A program made the position numbers and the translations under genes. Below, piece by piece: positions 18,601-29,125 of a stretch of 64,000 nucleotides of DNA. Under the pieces are notes generated by a model. That model ran no database searches, was not told where the DNA came from, and was given only the letters and a program-made list of their open reading frames with translations. The first letter of the stretch is position 1. The number at the start of each line of letters is the position of its first letter. Source of the stretch: Corallium rubrum (taxonomy: Eukaryota; Cnidaria; Anthozoa; Scleralcyonacea; Coralliidae); assembly GCA_964035015.1 (NCBI GenBank), contig OZ036003.1, forward strand, positions 8,536,330-8,600,329. Reading direction: 5' to 3'.

Positions 18601-20850
18601 GTAAAGGGGTTAGCCTTTACTTTTTGACCGATTTTGTCCACTTTTGAAACTTTTCAGTTAGGGTCAAAAACGGTTAAATCAAGTCGTTTTAAACCGTCTG
18701 TGAAAAGGAGAAGGCTGTATTTTGGCTAAAAATATTTTTTTTGATTTTTTGAAGAAAATCCGGAAAAAAAAAAGTAAAGGGGTTAGCCTCTACTTTTTGA
18801 CCGATTTTGGCCACTTTCGAAACTTTTCAGTTAGGGTCAAAAACGGTTAAATAAAGTCGTTTTAAACCGTCTGTGAAAAGGAGAAGGCTGTATTTTGGCT
18901 AAAAATATTATTTTTGATTTTTTGAAAAAAATCCGGAAAAAAAAAGTAAAGGGGTTAGCCTTTACTTTTTGACCGATTTTGGCCACTTTTGAAACTTTTC
19001 AGTTAGGGTCAAAAACGGTTAAATAAAGTCGTTTTAGACCGTCTGTGAAAAGGAGAAGGCTGTATTTTGGCAAGAAATATTTTTGATTTTTTGAAAAATA
19101 TCCGGAAAAAAAAAGTAAAGGGGTTAGCCTTTACTTTTTGACTGATTTTGGCCACTTTTGAAACTTTTCAGTTAGGGTCAAAAACGGTTAAATCAAGTCG
19201 TTTTAAAGCGTCTGTGAAAAGGAGAAGGCTGTATTTTGGCAAGAAATATTTTTGATTTTTTGAAAAATATCCGGAAAAAAAAAGTAAAGGGGTTAGCCTT
19301 TACTTTTTGACCGATTTTGGCCACTTTTGAAACTTTTCAGTTAGGGTCAAAAACGGTTAAATAAAGTCGTTTTAGACCGTCTGTGAAAAGGAGAAGGCTG
19401 TATTTTGGCAAGAAATATTTTTGATTTTTTGAAAAATATCCGGAAAAAAAAAGTAAAGGGGTTAGCCTTTACTTTTTGACTGATTTTGGCCACTTTTGAA
19501 ACTTTTCAGTTAGGGTCAAAAACGGTTAAATCAAGTCGTTTTAAAGCGTCTGTGAAAAGGAGAAGGCTGTATTTTGGCAAGAAATATTTTTGATTTTTTG
19601 AAAAATATCCGGAAAAAAAAAGTAAAGGGGTTAGCCTTTACTTTTTGACTGATTTTGGCCATTTTTGAAACTTTTCAGTTAGGGTCAAAAACGGTTAAAT
19701 CAAGTCGTTTTAAACCGTCTGTGAAAAGGAGAAGGCTGTATTTCGGCTAAAAAATTTTTTTTTATTTTTTGAAAAAAATCCGGAAAAAAAAAAGTAAAGG
19801 GGTTAGCCTTTACTTTTTGACCGATTTTGGCCACTTTTGAAACTTTTCAGTTAGGGTCAAAAACGGTTAAATCAAGTCGTTTTAAACCGTCTGTGAAAAG
19901 GAGAAGGCTGTATTTTGGCTAAAAATATTATTTTTGATTTTTTGAAAAAAATCCGGAAAAAAAAAGTAAAGGCTAACGCCTTTACTTTTTGACCAATTTT
20001 GGTCACTTTTGAAACTTTTCAGTTAGGGTCAAAAACGGTTAAATAAAGACGTTTTAAACCGTCTGTGAAAGGAGAAGGCTGTATTTTGGCTAAAAATATT
20101 TTATTTGATTTTTTGAAAAAAAATCCGGAAAAAAAAAAGTAAAGGGGGTTAGCCTTTACTTTTCGACTGATTTTGGTCACTTTTGAAACTTTTCAATTAG
20201 GGTCAAAAACTGTTAAATAAAGACGTTTTAAACCGTCTGTGAAAGGAGAAGGCTGTATTTTGGCTAAAAATATTTTATTTGATTTTTTGGAAAAAAATCC
20301 AGAAAAAAAAAAGTAAAGGGGTTAGCCTTTACTTTTCGACCGATTTTGGTCACTTTTGAAACTTTTCAATTAGGGTCAAAAACGGTTAAATAAAGTCGTT
20401 TTAAACCGTCTGTGAAAGGAGAAGGCTGTATTTTGGCTAAAAATAATTTTTTGGGTTTTTTGAAAAAAATCCGGAAAAAAAAAAAGTAAAGGGGTTAGCC
20501 TTTACTTTTTGACCGATTTTGGTCACTTTTGGAACTTTTCAGTTAGGGTCAAAAACGGTTAAATATAGTCATTTTAGACCATCTGTGAAAAGGAGAAGGG
20601 TGTATTTTGGCTTAAAAAAAGTTTTTTTTGATTTTTTTTAAAAAAAAAAGTAAAGGGGTTAGGCTTTGACCGATTTTGGCCACTTTTGAAACTTTTCAGT
20701 TAGGGTCAAAAAACCGTTAAATAAAGTCGTTTTAGACCTGTGAAAACCAGAAGGGTGTATTTTTGCTAAAAATATTATTTTTGATTTTTTGAAAAAAAAC
20801 AGAAAAAAAAGTTAAGGCGTTAGCCTTCACTTATTGACTGATTTCAGTCA

Positions 20851-22535
20851 TTTTTCGGGTTTCTTTTTTGTTTTTTTGTTAAAAATCAAAAGAAAATGGG
20901 TTAGCCTTTAGCCTTGGACGTTTTTTCAGCCTTTAAAATTAAGTCAAAAAAAGATAATTTAGCTGAAATATATCCTTTTTTGGCTTTTCAGGCAACAAAA
21001 AAGCTTTTTTTGTGCTAGATGTCCATTTAACAAAGACCTCTTTTATGGGTCATATTTCTAATAATCAGGTTTCGAATAAAGACCACTTTTACGGGTCATC
21101 TTTCTATAAGCCTACAATAAACCTATATAACTTACATAACCACTACCACAAAGGTAACCACTAGCCACACACCCCACCCAATGTGGTTACTTCATGGTCT
21201 CTTCTCGATCAACACTATGATTATTAACCAATTAGGCCCAGGAATCCCACAGGCAACATATATTACAGAAAAAAACTATACTGTACTGGCAAACAGGCCC
21301 TGAACCACAAGTTGCATAATGCAAGGGGCCCATGACTAGTATATTACCTTTGAGCACAATTTTTTTTGCCAGTTTTTGGAATAAAATACAGTACGTACAC
21401 TTCCATAATTGGATTCATATGTTTAGAATGCTCTACTACATTTGAGCTCAGCAACCACCAACTAAATAGAACCCTACAGCTCCCAGTATTTGTGGCTGTA
21501 ATTTTCTCAGTGCAGAGGTGGAAATAGACACAGCAGGGAAAAGTCCTAGGGTAGGAAGTTGTATTGCTTTCTACAGTAGAGGTGAGATAAGCGACAGGGG
21601 TACCAGGTATATTATAGGAATTGGGTAGGAATAGGTTTCATCGTCCTCAAGAGAACAATGATTACAGCTAGGACTAAGGATCAGTAAGGACAGGTAAAGG
21701 AATCACAAACCCCAACTCTACTATAGAAAGCAATTCAACTTAATACCAAGATATTTTCTCTACTATATCCACCCCCATCGCTGCAAAGAAAAGATCATGC
21801 CTGCAGTACAGAGATAGCCTTAATGTTCCTTCAATGACTGCTGGGCAAAATGCAAGGAGATGTAATTACTTTCAGTATGGAAATGCAGAGTCAAAGGTAA
21901 CCACTAGCCACACCCCACCCAATGTGGTTACTTCATGGCCTCTTATCCAATTTTTTCCCATGATTTTTCTGAAAATGTACGTGATTTAAACCTATTTTCT
22001 GAAAGTTCAGTTATTTCGCCAACAAAAACCAAAGATATTACTATTTCGCTGTGTATTTCATCTCTTCTCGCTACAAAGGACAAATGACTTCAACTCTAGC
22101 TATAATATGTATTTTTACTCTCGATAAAAAAACGCCAAACTATTCGACTCTTTCAAGATAAACTCATCAACGGGAAAGAATTACGACAAAAGAAAACCTT
22201 GCGGTAAAGTTGAAACGAAAAAGAGCTTTACGAAGACATTTTTAAAACAGTTAATATACAACACTTCACATGCGAACACGTTTAAATACTTACCTCAGCT
22301 TGGATGCTGAATAAAATACCAAATTCAGAGGGAAGAAGACCAAAATTGCTTCCAAGTCACAGCTTAGCGTCCAAAGAATCTTCCCCAATTATTAGAAGGA
22401 AACTAAAACGACGGATTGATGAGGAAAACACTTCCCACACATTTTAAAAATTCCGCCCAAACGCCATGATCTTCTTCGAGCTTTAATGAAATTCCCCAGC
22501 ATCCTCTCTGTGCTCGAGCACGCAAGAACTATCTG
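20851..22535. other. no gene; decaying satellite and a repeated 60-bp block
   Basis: The satellite fades out by about 20900. A block containing GGTAACCACTAGCCACAC and CCCACCCAATGTGGTTACTT occurs twice, about 780 bp apart (21151-21204 and 21895-21945). No coding frame of note is present. Confidence 0.55.
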
Positions 22536-22542
22536 AGCATGC

Positions 22543-22873
22543 CACAGGGAGCCCATCTTGGCAATTCGTCATGTCAAAAAAAGCGCGTGGGTACCTGTGG
22601 CGCACTCGAAAGACGCGCGGGTCGTCATGTCAAAAAAAGCGCGTGGGTCTGTGGCGATTTGAAAAAAACGAATAACGGTTACCGAAAGCCGGAAAAAAGG
22701 CGGAAAAGAGGAAAAAATGGAGGGAAAGGGGGGGAGGGAGAGAAAAAAATATTATTTTCCTTTACACACCAACGACCGAGTGTGCCACAGTCCCCCGCGC
22801 GTCTTTCGAGTGCGCCACAGGGTACCCACGCGCTTTTTTTGACATGACGAATTGCCAAGATGGGCTCCCTGTG
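22543..22873. mobile_element. foldback MITE with 7-bp target duplication
   Basis: Long terminal inverted repeats: CACAGGGAGCCCATCTTGGC at the left and its complement GCCAAGATGGGCTCCCTGTG at the right. They continue through TCGTCATGTCAAAAAAAGCG and the CGCACTCGAAAGACGCGCGG region. AGCATGC flanks both ends (22536-22542 and 22874-22880), fitting a 7- or 8-bp target duplication. The short plus-strand and minus-strand open frames here reflect this symmetry. Confidence 0.8.
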
Positions 22874-23462
22874 AGCATGCGTCAAAGTATTAAATGGTTG
22901 GTTCTGACGTCAGAAAATTATAAAATGTTTATTATTAAACCTAAAAGGTTGGTTGTTTTATATATTTTTTAGATCATTATTACGAGTCTTACTGAAATTT
23001 TTTAAGTCGATACAAGTTTTCCTTCTTGAGTTACAGAGTTTTGAATTATATTATTGCTAACGTCAGCATAATTTTCAAATCGTTAATTAAAAGCCGTACG
23101 TATGCAATTACATGAAGTATCGCCCTCAGTCTAAAGCACATGGCCTACACGTTGAATATGGCAGAAGCCGATGACAATCTTCTGAAATAGTTTTCGAAAA
23201 CAAATGAAAAAGAAGCGAAAAAACTTAGAATCTTGCAAGAGGCATTATGATATGTACATTTCTATTTAGAAATGTAAACATTGGTTTCATACGTGCGTAG
23301 TCCGTATTTAAAATGAGCTATTCCGCTTCCCCCCTCCCCACTGTTAACATGTCACCCCCCCCCCCCCCCTTGAAGATCCAACTGTCGCTCTTCCTTGTTC
23401 CTAGCCTGTGGGCAGGCCCTCCGCGTTGAGCCAGGCTAGCTTTATTTGGTTTGCATATTTTA

Positions 23463-23590
23463 GCCTTATTTCAAAAGTTGAAAAAATGGCCAAAATCAGT
23501 CAAAAAGTAAAGGTTAATCCCTTTACTTTTTTTTGACCGATTTTGGCCATTTTTTCAACTTTTGAAATAAGGCTAAAATATGCATATTTA
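23463..23590. repeat. isolated palindrome related to the 172-bp satellite
   Basis: Near-perfect inverted repeat with arms of about 60 bp (TGCATATTTTAGCCTTATTT ... AAATAAGGCTAAAATATGCA) centred on AGTAAAGGTTAATCCCTTTACT. It contains TTTTTGACCGATTTTGGCCA, the satellite core. It lies about 2.6 kb outside the array. Confidence 0.75.
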
Positions 23591-23599
23591 GCACAAATA

Positions 23600-24533
23600 A
23601 AGCCTTTTTGTTGCTAGCTACAGAAGCTAAAAAAGTGAACCCAATAGATCCAGTTGACCAAGCCAGTGAAGAACAGAAATTCGTTTTTTTATAAGCATGT
23701 ATTATGTCTCTATATACACGCTACATAATATACCATGTCATGGGTGGAAGGAGCGGGTGATAAAAAACGATGTCTGGGATAAAAGAACAAATATGTCATA
23801 AACAGGTTATCGCATTTGTGACTCAGTGATACCATTATCTATTGTTCAGACTACAAGAATTATGGGCAAAAGCGGACAAAACTAAATAGTAGAGACCTTA
23901 AGATACCCCCCGAACCCGGGGTATAAATAATCTACCCGTACCCGTACGTACGGGTATAAATTTTACTTAAGGTTCCCGGCTAGTTCCGAAGAAGAATTTT
24001 GATTGTCGTCAAAGCGAGAAAACATGTTTGAAAATCAATAGCTTGTACGAAAATGCTTTTAAAAAGTGCTATAAATACTTACACGTTTCTCCATTTCTTA
24101 TCTGGACAGACCGGACTCCTCTGCTTACCCGTTTGTCATCTTACGGGTAGACCGCGATCCACCCCGTGGTAGATATTACGAGTAAACATGCTGACATCAG
24201 CAAAAAATAATAAACAAAATGGCGGTACCCGTATGATACATATATATTTAAATAAGTCTCTAGAAAATAGACCAATAAATTAAAAACGATAATCTCACAT
24301 GCGTGATTATCATGAAACTCATTAAAGTTTACTGCTCTATTTTTGTGGGGCAATAGGTTCTATTAATTATATATTATACTTCTCATAATTATCATAATTA
24401 TCATCATCATTATCATTAACTATTAATATTATTACTATAATTATATCCCTTCTGTAATCAGGCCCAAATGCTGCAATTTCATAGGTTTAGAGGAGTGCAA
24501 TTTATCATTAATTGCACTCGCATTAGCTGTAAT
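23600..24533. other. no gene recognised
   Basis: AT-rich spacer upstream of the LTR retrotransposon. It contains a palindromic ACCCGTACCCGTACGTACGGG-like patch near 23930-23955. Short open frames have no recognisable domain. Confidence 0.5.
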
Positions 24534-24677
24534 TGTAATATATCTATATATAACCATGATGCTATTGTTATGTACTATCCATGATGCTTTGTAAATAAAT
24601 ACGGAGTTGAGTTTGAGCATTCAATGGTGTCTCTTCCTTGATCTACGAACCATCAAGTATTACTAAAATATACTACA
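24534..24677 (+). repeat. 5' LTR
   Basis: 144 bp, TG...CA termini, with an internal AATAAA near 24595 as a candidate polyadenylation signal. Flanked by GTAAT on its left. Very short for an LTR. Confidence 0.93.
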
Positions 24678-24734
24678 TTTTGGCGACGAGGAAGTCTGTT
24701 CTACATGCAAGAAGGCGCGTGAGAAACCCTCAAA

Positions 24735-27700
24735 GTGCTGAAGACTCGTTTGTTGGAAAGGAAAGACGTATACTTTCACAAAGATCGACGATTTAAGGTT
24801 CGAGACAGCTCAACACGTGGTTTTCAAATGGCGGCAGCTGGTGGATTATTTGGCCATGTTGGCGAGTTTAACTCTGAGAGAGAGACTTTCAGTTCCTATG
24901 TGGAGAGAATGGAGATGTTCTTCATGGCAAACAACATCTTAGAAACACCAGGTGAGGATAATGAAGCAGCCAATCGTGTTGTTAGAGAAAGAAAACGTGC
25001 TATTTTCCTGACTGAGATTGGACCCGAGGTATATTCCACCCTGAGTAATTTGTTGGTGCCAGTGAAACCGAAGGACACGACCTTTACTAATATTGTACAA
25101 GCATTAGAGAGACATTATAATCCGGCGCCGTTGGAGATCGCAGAGAGTTTCCATTTTGGGACTCGCAATCAGAAAGCAAGCGAATCAATCAGTGACTATG
25201 TTGTAGCACTAAAGAAACTGTCCATTCATTGTAATTTTGGTGAATTTCTAAATCGTGCCTTGAGAGACCGGTTTGTGTGTGGACTAAACAATCCCAAGAT
25301 ACAGAATAAGTTGTTAAATACCGAAGACCTCACGTTTGACCGAGCTTGTCGGATTGCAAAGTCAATGGAGATGGCCGAGAAGAATACCCAAGAATTCCAT
25401 CCCATCAGTGCAAGTAGCAGTCAGAGTGAAGGGACGGTGAATAAACTAAGAACTTCTAAGAGGGACAATCATAGTGATGAACAATTGTGTTATAGGTGTG
25501 GTGGTAGCCATGCTGCACAAAGTTGTAAATTTAAATCAGCCAAATGCTATAAATGTTCGAAAACAGGTCATATAGCATCAGTCTGTCGAAGTAGGGATGA
25601 CAAATCTGGCACAACATCCAAACAGCAGCAGGCAGATAAAGGTAACATTCATAATTTGTCAGAAGGTAATAATGAGTGTAATAATGATGAGTTAGGAATT
25701 TATTCCTTGTATTCAGTTGGTACAGATAACCCTACCTGTAAGCGTTGCACAGTAGAAATGTCTATCAATGGGTCAATGTGTGAGCTTGAGGTAGATACTG
25801 CAGCTGATTTCTCGATAATGAGTAAGAGTATATATAATCAGAAATTCCGTCATATGCCACTTCATCCATCAAGGGTCAAATTAAAGACCTATACGGGTGA
25901 GACACTTCAGGTGTGTGGTGAGATGCAATGTAATATTGTGTACAAAGGTCACAAGTATGTATTGCCAATACTCGTAGCTAACTATGAGGGTAAACCTACT
26001 TTGCTGGGTAAAAACTGGCTTAGCTATGTAAAGTTGGAGTGGGGTGAGATATTCAGTGTAACAAAGTCAGAGCCATGTGGTGCTAGAATTCAACTTGATA
26101 GTCTACTGTCAAAACATAGTGAGTTGTTTGAAGAGAGCTATGAAGGTATGAAAGGGTTTGAAGCACACATCACTATGAAAGATGGTGCAAAGCCTGTGTT
26201 TATTAAGTCACGTAGAGTTCCTTATGCACTGAAGGATGAAGTAGAAAGAGAGTTGGAAAAACTTGAGAGGCATGGTGTGATAAAGAAAACTGAGAGATCA
26301 AACTGGGCAAGCCCAGTAGTAGTTGTGCCAAAAGCTGATAAGTCTGTGAGATTATGTGGGGACTATAAGGTAACTATTAATCAATCTGTAGAGGATGAAC
26401 AATATCCACTTCCTACTACACAGGACTTGTATGCAGTCCTTGCAGGATCTAAAGTCTTTAGTAAACTTGATCTATCGCATGCATATGCACAGTTAAGTGT
26501 TGATAAAGAGAGCCAAGAGTACCTTACAATTAATACACACAAAGGACTCTATTCGTACACTAAGTTACCATATGGTGTTAAGTCTGCTCCTAAGATATTC
26601 CAAGCAAAAATGGACCAGATTTTGCAGGGGGTAGAGAAATGTGTGTGTAAGCAGGATGACATTCTTATTGGTGGGGATAATTGGCAAGAGAATCTCAAAA
26701 TCTTAGCTGATGTGTTAGAAAAACTGCACCGGCATAATATACACTTGAAACGGTCTAAGTGTGAGTTTCTAAAACCTGAGGTTGTATACCTGGGACTGAG
26801 AATTAATGCTGAAGGGTTGCATCCGGTAGACGAGAAGGTTGATGCTGTAAAGAAAGCACCAGTACCCAGTAATGTCAGTGAGTTAAGATCCTTTTTGGGC
26901 ATGATCCAATACTATCACTCATTTCTACCAGGGCTGGCAACAACCCTAGCACCCTTGCATAGGCTTTTAAAAAAAGATGTCCTGTGGGAATGGACAGCTG
27001 ATTGCCAACAGGCATATGAGGCTTGTAAACAAGGGCTTACTAGTGATGTATTATTGGTACACTATGATTTGAACCGTGAACTGAGACTAGCATGTGATGC
27101 GTCCAGTTATGGACTTGGGGCAGTACTTAGTCACGTGATGAATGATGGTCAAGAAAGGCCTATAGCTTATGCATCTCGAACGCTTAGTTCAAGTGAGAAG
27201 AACTATGCACAAATAGAGCGAGAGGCATTGTCGATTGTGTTCGGAGTAAAGAAATTTCACCAATTCTTATATGGGAGAAACTTTACTTTGATCACAGATC
27301 ACAAACCATTGTTAGCAATTCTAGGTCCAAAGTCTGCAATTCCAACACTCGCAGCAGCCCGGATGCAGAGGTGGGCACTAGTGCTCTCAGCATATGATTA
27401 TGAGATAGAATACCGAAGATCTGAAAACCATGCTAATTGTGATGCACTCTCCCGGTTACCACATGAGGACTCGACAATAGGTAGTGAGAGTGCAATTTAT
27501 CATGTAAGTGCAATTGATGATGATTTCCCAATTACAGCAAAGGACATTGGGAAAGCAACTCGAGTCGATCCTGTTCTTAGTAAGGTACATCACTTTGTGA
27601 TGTCAGGCTGGCCAGAGAAATGCGATGATGAGAATCTGAAACCATATCACAATCGGAGGCTTGAGTTGTCTTGTGAACAGGGTTGTGTTCTATGGGGCTC

Positions 27701-28895
27701 CAGAGTGGTTATTCCATTTGTTTTCAGGGTAAAAATGTTAAAGGAACTACACTGGGAGCACCCAGGCATATGTGGCATGAAAGCAATTGCTCGTACATGT
27801 GTATGGTGGCCAAAGATGGATGAGGAAATTGAGGAAGGTGTGAGAGTGTGTACAGTGTGTCAATCTGTCAGAAATACTCCACCGAATGCACCATTGATTC
27901 CATGGAAATGGCCCACCAGACCATTTCAGCGGATTCATATTGATTTTTGTCAAAAAGATAAGGATTACTTTCTTGTAGTAGTCGATAGTCATTCAAAGTG
28001 GATTGAGGTACAACACATGACCTCTACAACCACTGAACGTACCATTAATGAGCTACGTTTGATCTTTGCTACTCATGGATTGCCTGAAGAGGTGGTATCT
28101 GATAATGGACCACAATTTACAGCCACTGGGTTTTCTGATTTCATGGGTAAAAATGGCATAAAGCACACACTAGTTCCACCGTATCACCCACAATCAAATG
28201 GGGCAGCTGAGAGGTCAGTTAGAGTTGTTAAAGATGCATTAGTTAAGCAAGTTATTCAAGGTACCAAGGGTATGTCTATAAAACATAGATTAGCAAATTT
28301 TCTGCTCAGGTATCGCACTACCCCTCACAATACAACTGGTGTAACACCAGCGGAGTTGATGGTGAAACGTTGTTTAAGAACTAGGTTAAGTTTGGTTAAA
28401 CCTGATCTTGCACAAGTGGTAGAGAGTAGGCAAGAGAAACAGAAAGAGTATAAAGATATGAAATGTAAGAGAGATAGACCATTTGTAAAGCATGACAGAG
28501 TTAGGGTACGAAACACAAGAGCCAATTCTAAGACAGAAAAGTGGCTGCTAGGTACTGTAGTTAAAGTTTGTGGACCTAGGACTTATGTCGTTAGAACTGG
28601 CCACAGAACTAGATATGTTCATACTGATCACATGATCAAGGCACATGATGATAAAGTAGAAGATGATGATAGTGAACTAGAAGAGATCATTGTGCCTGAA
28701 CCAGGTAGCCATACGGGCACAGATGATAATGTAGATAGTTCTGATAGTAGTGCTCAATCACATATTAGTTTTTCTGATCAGAATACAAACCCTGTGGTAT
28801 TCCCAGAGGTTGTAGGTACTCCACAACCAGTTCTTAGGAGATCTCAAAGAGTTAGGAAACCAGTTGATAGATTTATTGATAGATTTAATGTTTAA
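24735..28895 (+). CDS. Gag-Pol polyprotein of Ty3/gypsy element (1386 codons)
   Basis: Single frame without stops. The more likely start is the ATG at 24828 (MAAAGGLFG, good context), which removes 31 residues. Order: a gag capsid-like region (about residues 60-230); two zinc knuckles, CYRCGGSHAAQSC (CX2CX3HX4C) and CYKCSKTGHIASVC (CX2CX4HX4C), near 253-283; an aspartic protease with VDTAADFS; a reverse transcriptase with FSKLDLSHAYAQL, LPYGVKSAP and QDDILIGG (about residue 640); RNase H with ACDASSYGLG and TDHKPLL; an integrase zinc finger HWEHPG...CTVCQ; and the integrase core (IDF, SDNGPQF, SNGAAERS). No chromodomain was seen. Gag and Pol are fused without a frameshift. The YxDD box reads KQDD, with both catalytic Asp residues kept. 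It resembles K02A2.6-type polyproteins. Confidence 0.95.
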   Translation: MLKTRLLERKDVYFHKDRRFKVRDSSTRGFQMAAAGGLFGHVGEFNSERETFSSYVERMEMFFMANNILETPGEDNEAANRVVRERKRAIFLTEIGPEVYSTLSNLLVPVKPKDTTFTNIVQALERHYNPAPLEIAESFHFGTRNQKASESISDYVVALKKLSIHCNFGEFLNRALRDRFVCGLNNPKIQNKLLNTEDLTFDRACRIAKSMEMAEKNTQEFHPISASSSQSEGTVNKLRTSKRDNHSDEQLCYRCGGSHAAQSCKFKSAKCYKCSKTGHIASVCRSRDDKSGTTSKQQQADKGNIHNLSEGNNECNNDELGIYSLYSVGTDNPTCKRCTVEMSINGSMCELEVDTAADFSIMSKSIYNQKFRHMPLHPSRVKLKTYTGETLQVCGEMQCNIVYKGHKYVLPILVANYEGKPTLLGKNWLSYVKLEWGEIFSVTKSEPCGARIQLDSLLSKHSELFEESYEGMKGFEAHITMKDGAKPVFIKSRRVPYALKDEVERELEKLERHGVIKKTERSNWASPVVVVPKADKSVRLCGDYKVTINQSVEDEQYPLPTTQDLYAVLAGSKVFSKLDLSHAYAQLSVDKESQEYLTINTHKGLYSYTKLPYGVKSAPKIFQAKMDQILQGVEKCVCKQDDILIGGDNWQENLKILADVLEKLHRHNIHLKRSKCEFLKPEVVYLGLRINAEGLHPVDEKVDAVKKAPVPSNVSELRSFLGMIQYYHSFLPGLATTLAPLHRLLKKDVLWEWTADCQQAYEACKQGLTSDVLLVHYDLNRELRLACDASSYGLGAVLSHVMNDGQERPIAYASRTLSSSEKNYAQIEREALSIVFGVKKFHQFLYGRNFTLITDHKPLLAILGPKSAIPTLAAARMQRWALVLSAYDYEIEYRRSENHANCDALSRLPHEDSTIGSESAIYHVSAIDDDFPITAKDIGKATRVDPVLSKVHHFVMSGWPEKCDDENLKPYHNRRLELSCEQGCVLWGSRVVIPFVFRVKMLKELHWEHPGICGMKAIARTCVWWPKMDEEIEEGVRVCTVCQSVRNTPPNAPLIPWKWPTRPFQRIHIDFCQKDKDYFLVVVDSHSKWIEVQHMTSTTTERTINELRLIFATHGLPEEVVSDNGPQFTATGFSDFMGKNGIKHTLVPPYHPQSNGAAERSVRVVKDALVKQVIQGTKGMSIKHRLANFLLRYRTTPHNTTGVTPAELMVKRCLRTRLSLVKPDLAQVVESRQEKQKEYKDMKCKRDRPFVKHDRVRVRNTRANSKTEKWLLGTVVKVCGPRTYVVRTGHRTRYVHTDHMIKAHDDKVEDDDSELEEIIVPEPGSHTGTDDNVDSSDSSAQSHISFSDQNTNPVVFPEVVGTPQPVLRRSQRVRKPVDRFIDRFNV

Positions 28896-28976
28896 GTTGT
28901 TTATGTGTTTCTTTATTAGTTTATTATTTCGTTGCTAGTTGTTAAAAGAGTACATTCCCATTTAAGGGGAAAGCAG

Positions 28977-29120
28977 TGTAATATATCTATATATAACCAT
29001 GATGCTATTGTTATGTACTATCCATGATGCTTTGTAAATAAATACGGAGTTGAGTTTGAGCATTCAATGGTGTCTCTTCCTTGATCTACGAACCATCAAG
29101 TATTACTAAAATATACTACA
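28977..29120 (+). repeat. 3' LTR
   Basis: 144 bp, identical as read to the 5' LTR. Preceded by a purine tract and followed by the GTAAT duplication. Confidence 0.93.
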
Positions 29121-29125
29121 GTAAT

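Larger units (their letters stand above)
9589..20850. repeat. 172-bp satellite array (about 50 units)
   Basis: The unit contains GGGGTTAGCCTTTACTTTTT, GACCGATTTTGGCCACTTTT, CAGTTAGGGTCAAAAACGG, AAAGTCGTTTTAAACCGTCT, GTGAAAAGGAGAAGGCTGTA, TTTTGGCTAAAAATATT and AAAAATCCGGAAAAAAAAAG. The period measures 172 bp at 16081, 16253 and 16425. Neighbouring units join through a palindromic linker (GTAAAGGCTAACGCCTTTAC or GTAAAGGGGTTAGCCTTTAC). The array is broken by a LINE (12607-14092), a second LINE scrap (15318-15640) and two copies of a 215-bp non-satellite insert. Divergence rises towards the right end (20500-20850). No gene is present. Confidence 0.93.
24534..29120 (+). mobile_element. intact Ty3/gypsy LTR retrotransposon
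   Basis: A complete 4.6-kb element with 144-bp LTRs beginning TGTAATATATC and ending ATACTACA. They lie at 24534-24677 and 28977-29120, and I read no difference between them. The 5-bp target duplication GTAAT occurs at 24529-24533 and 29121-29125. The sequence just after the 5' LTR (TTTTGGCGACGAGGAAG) is a candidate primer-binding site, and the purine run AAGGGGAAAGCAG before 28977 is the polypurine tract. One uninterrupted gag-pol frame fills the interior, and no envelope gene is present. Identical LTRs and an open frame mean a recent, possibly still mobile, insertion. Confidence 0.95.
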
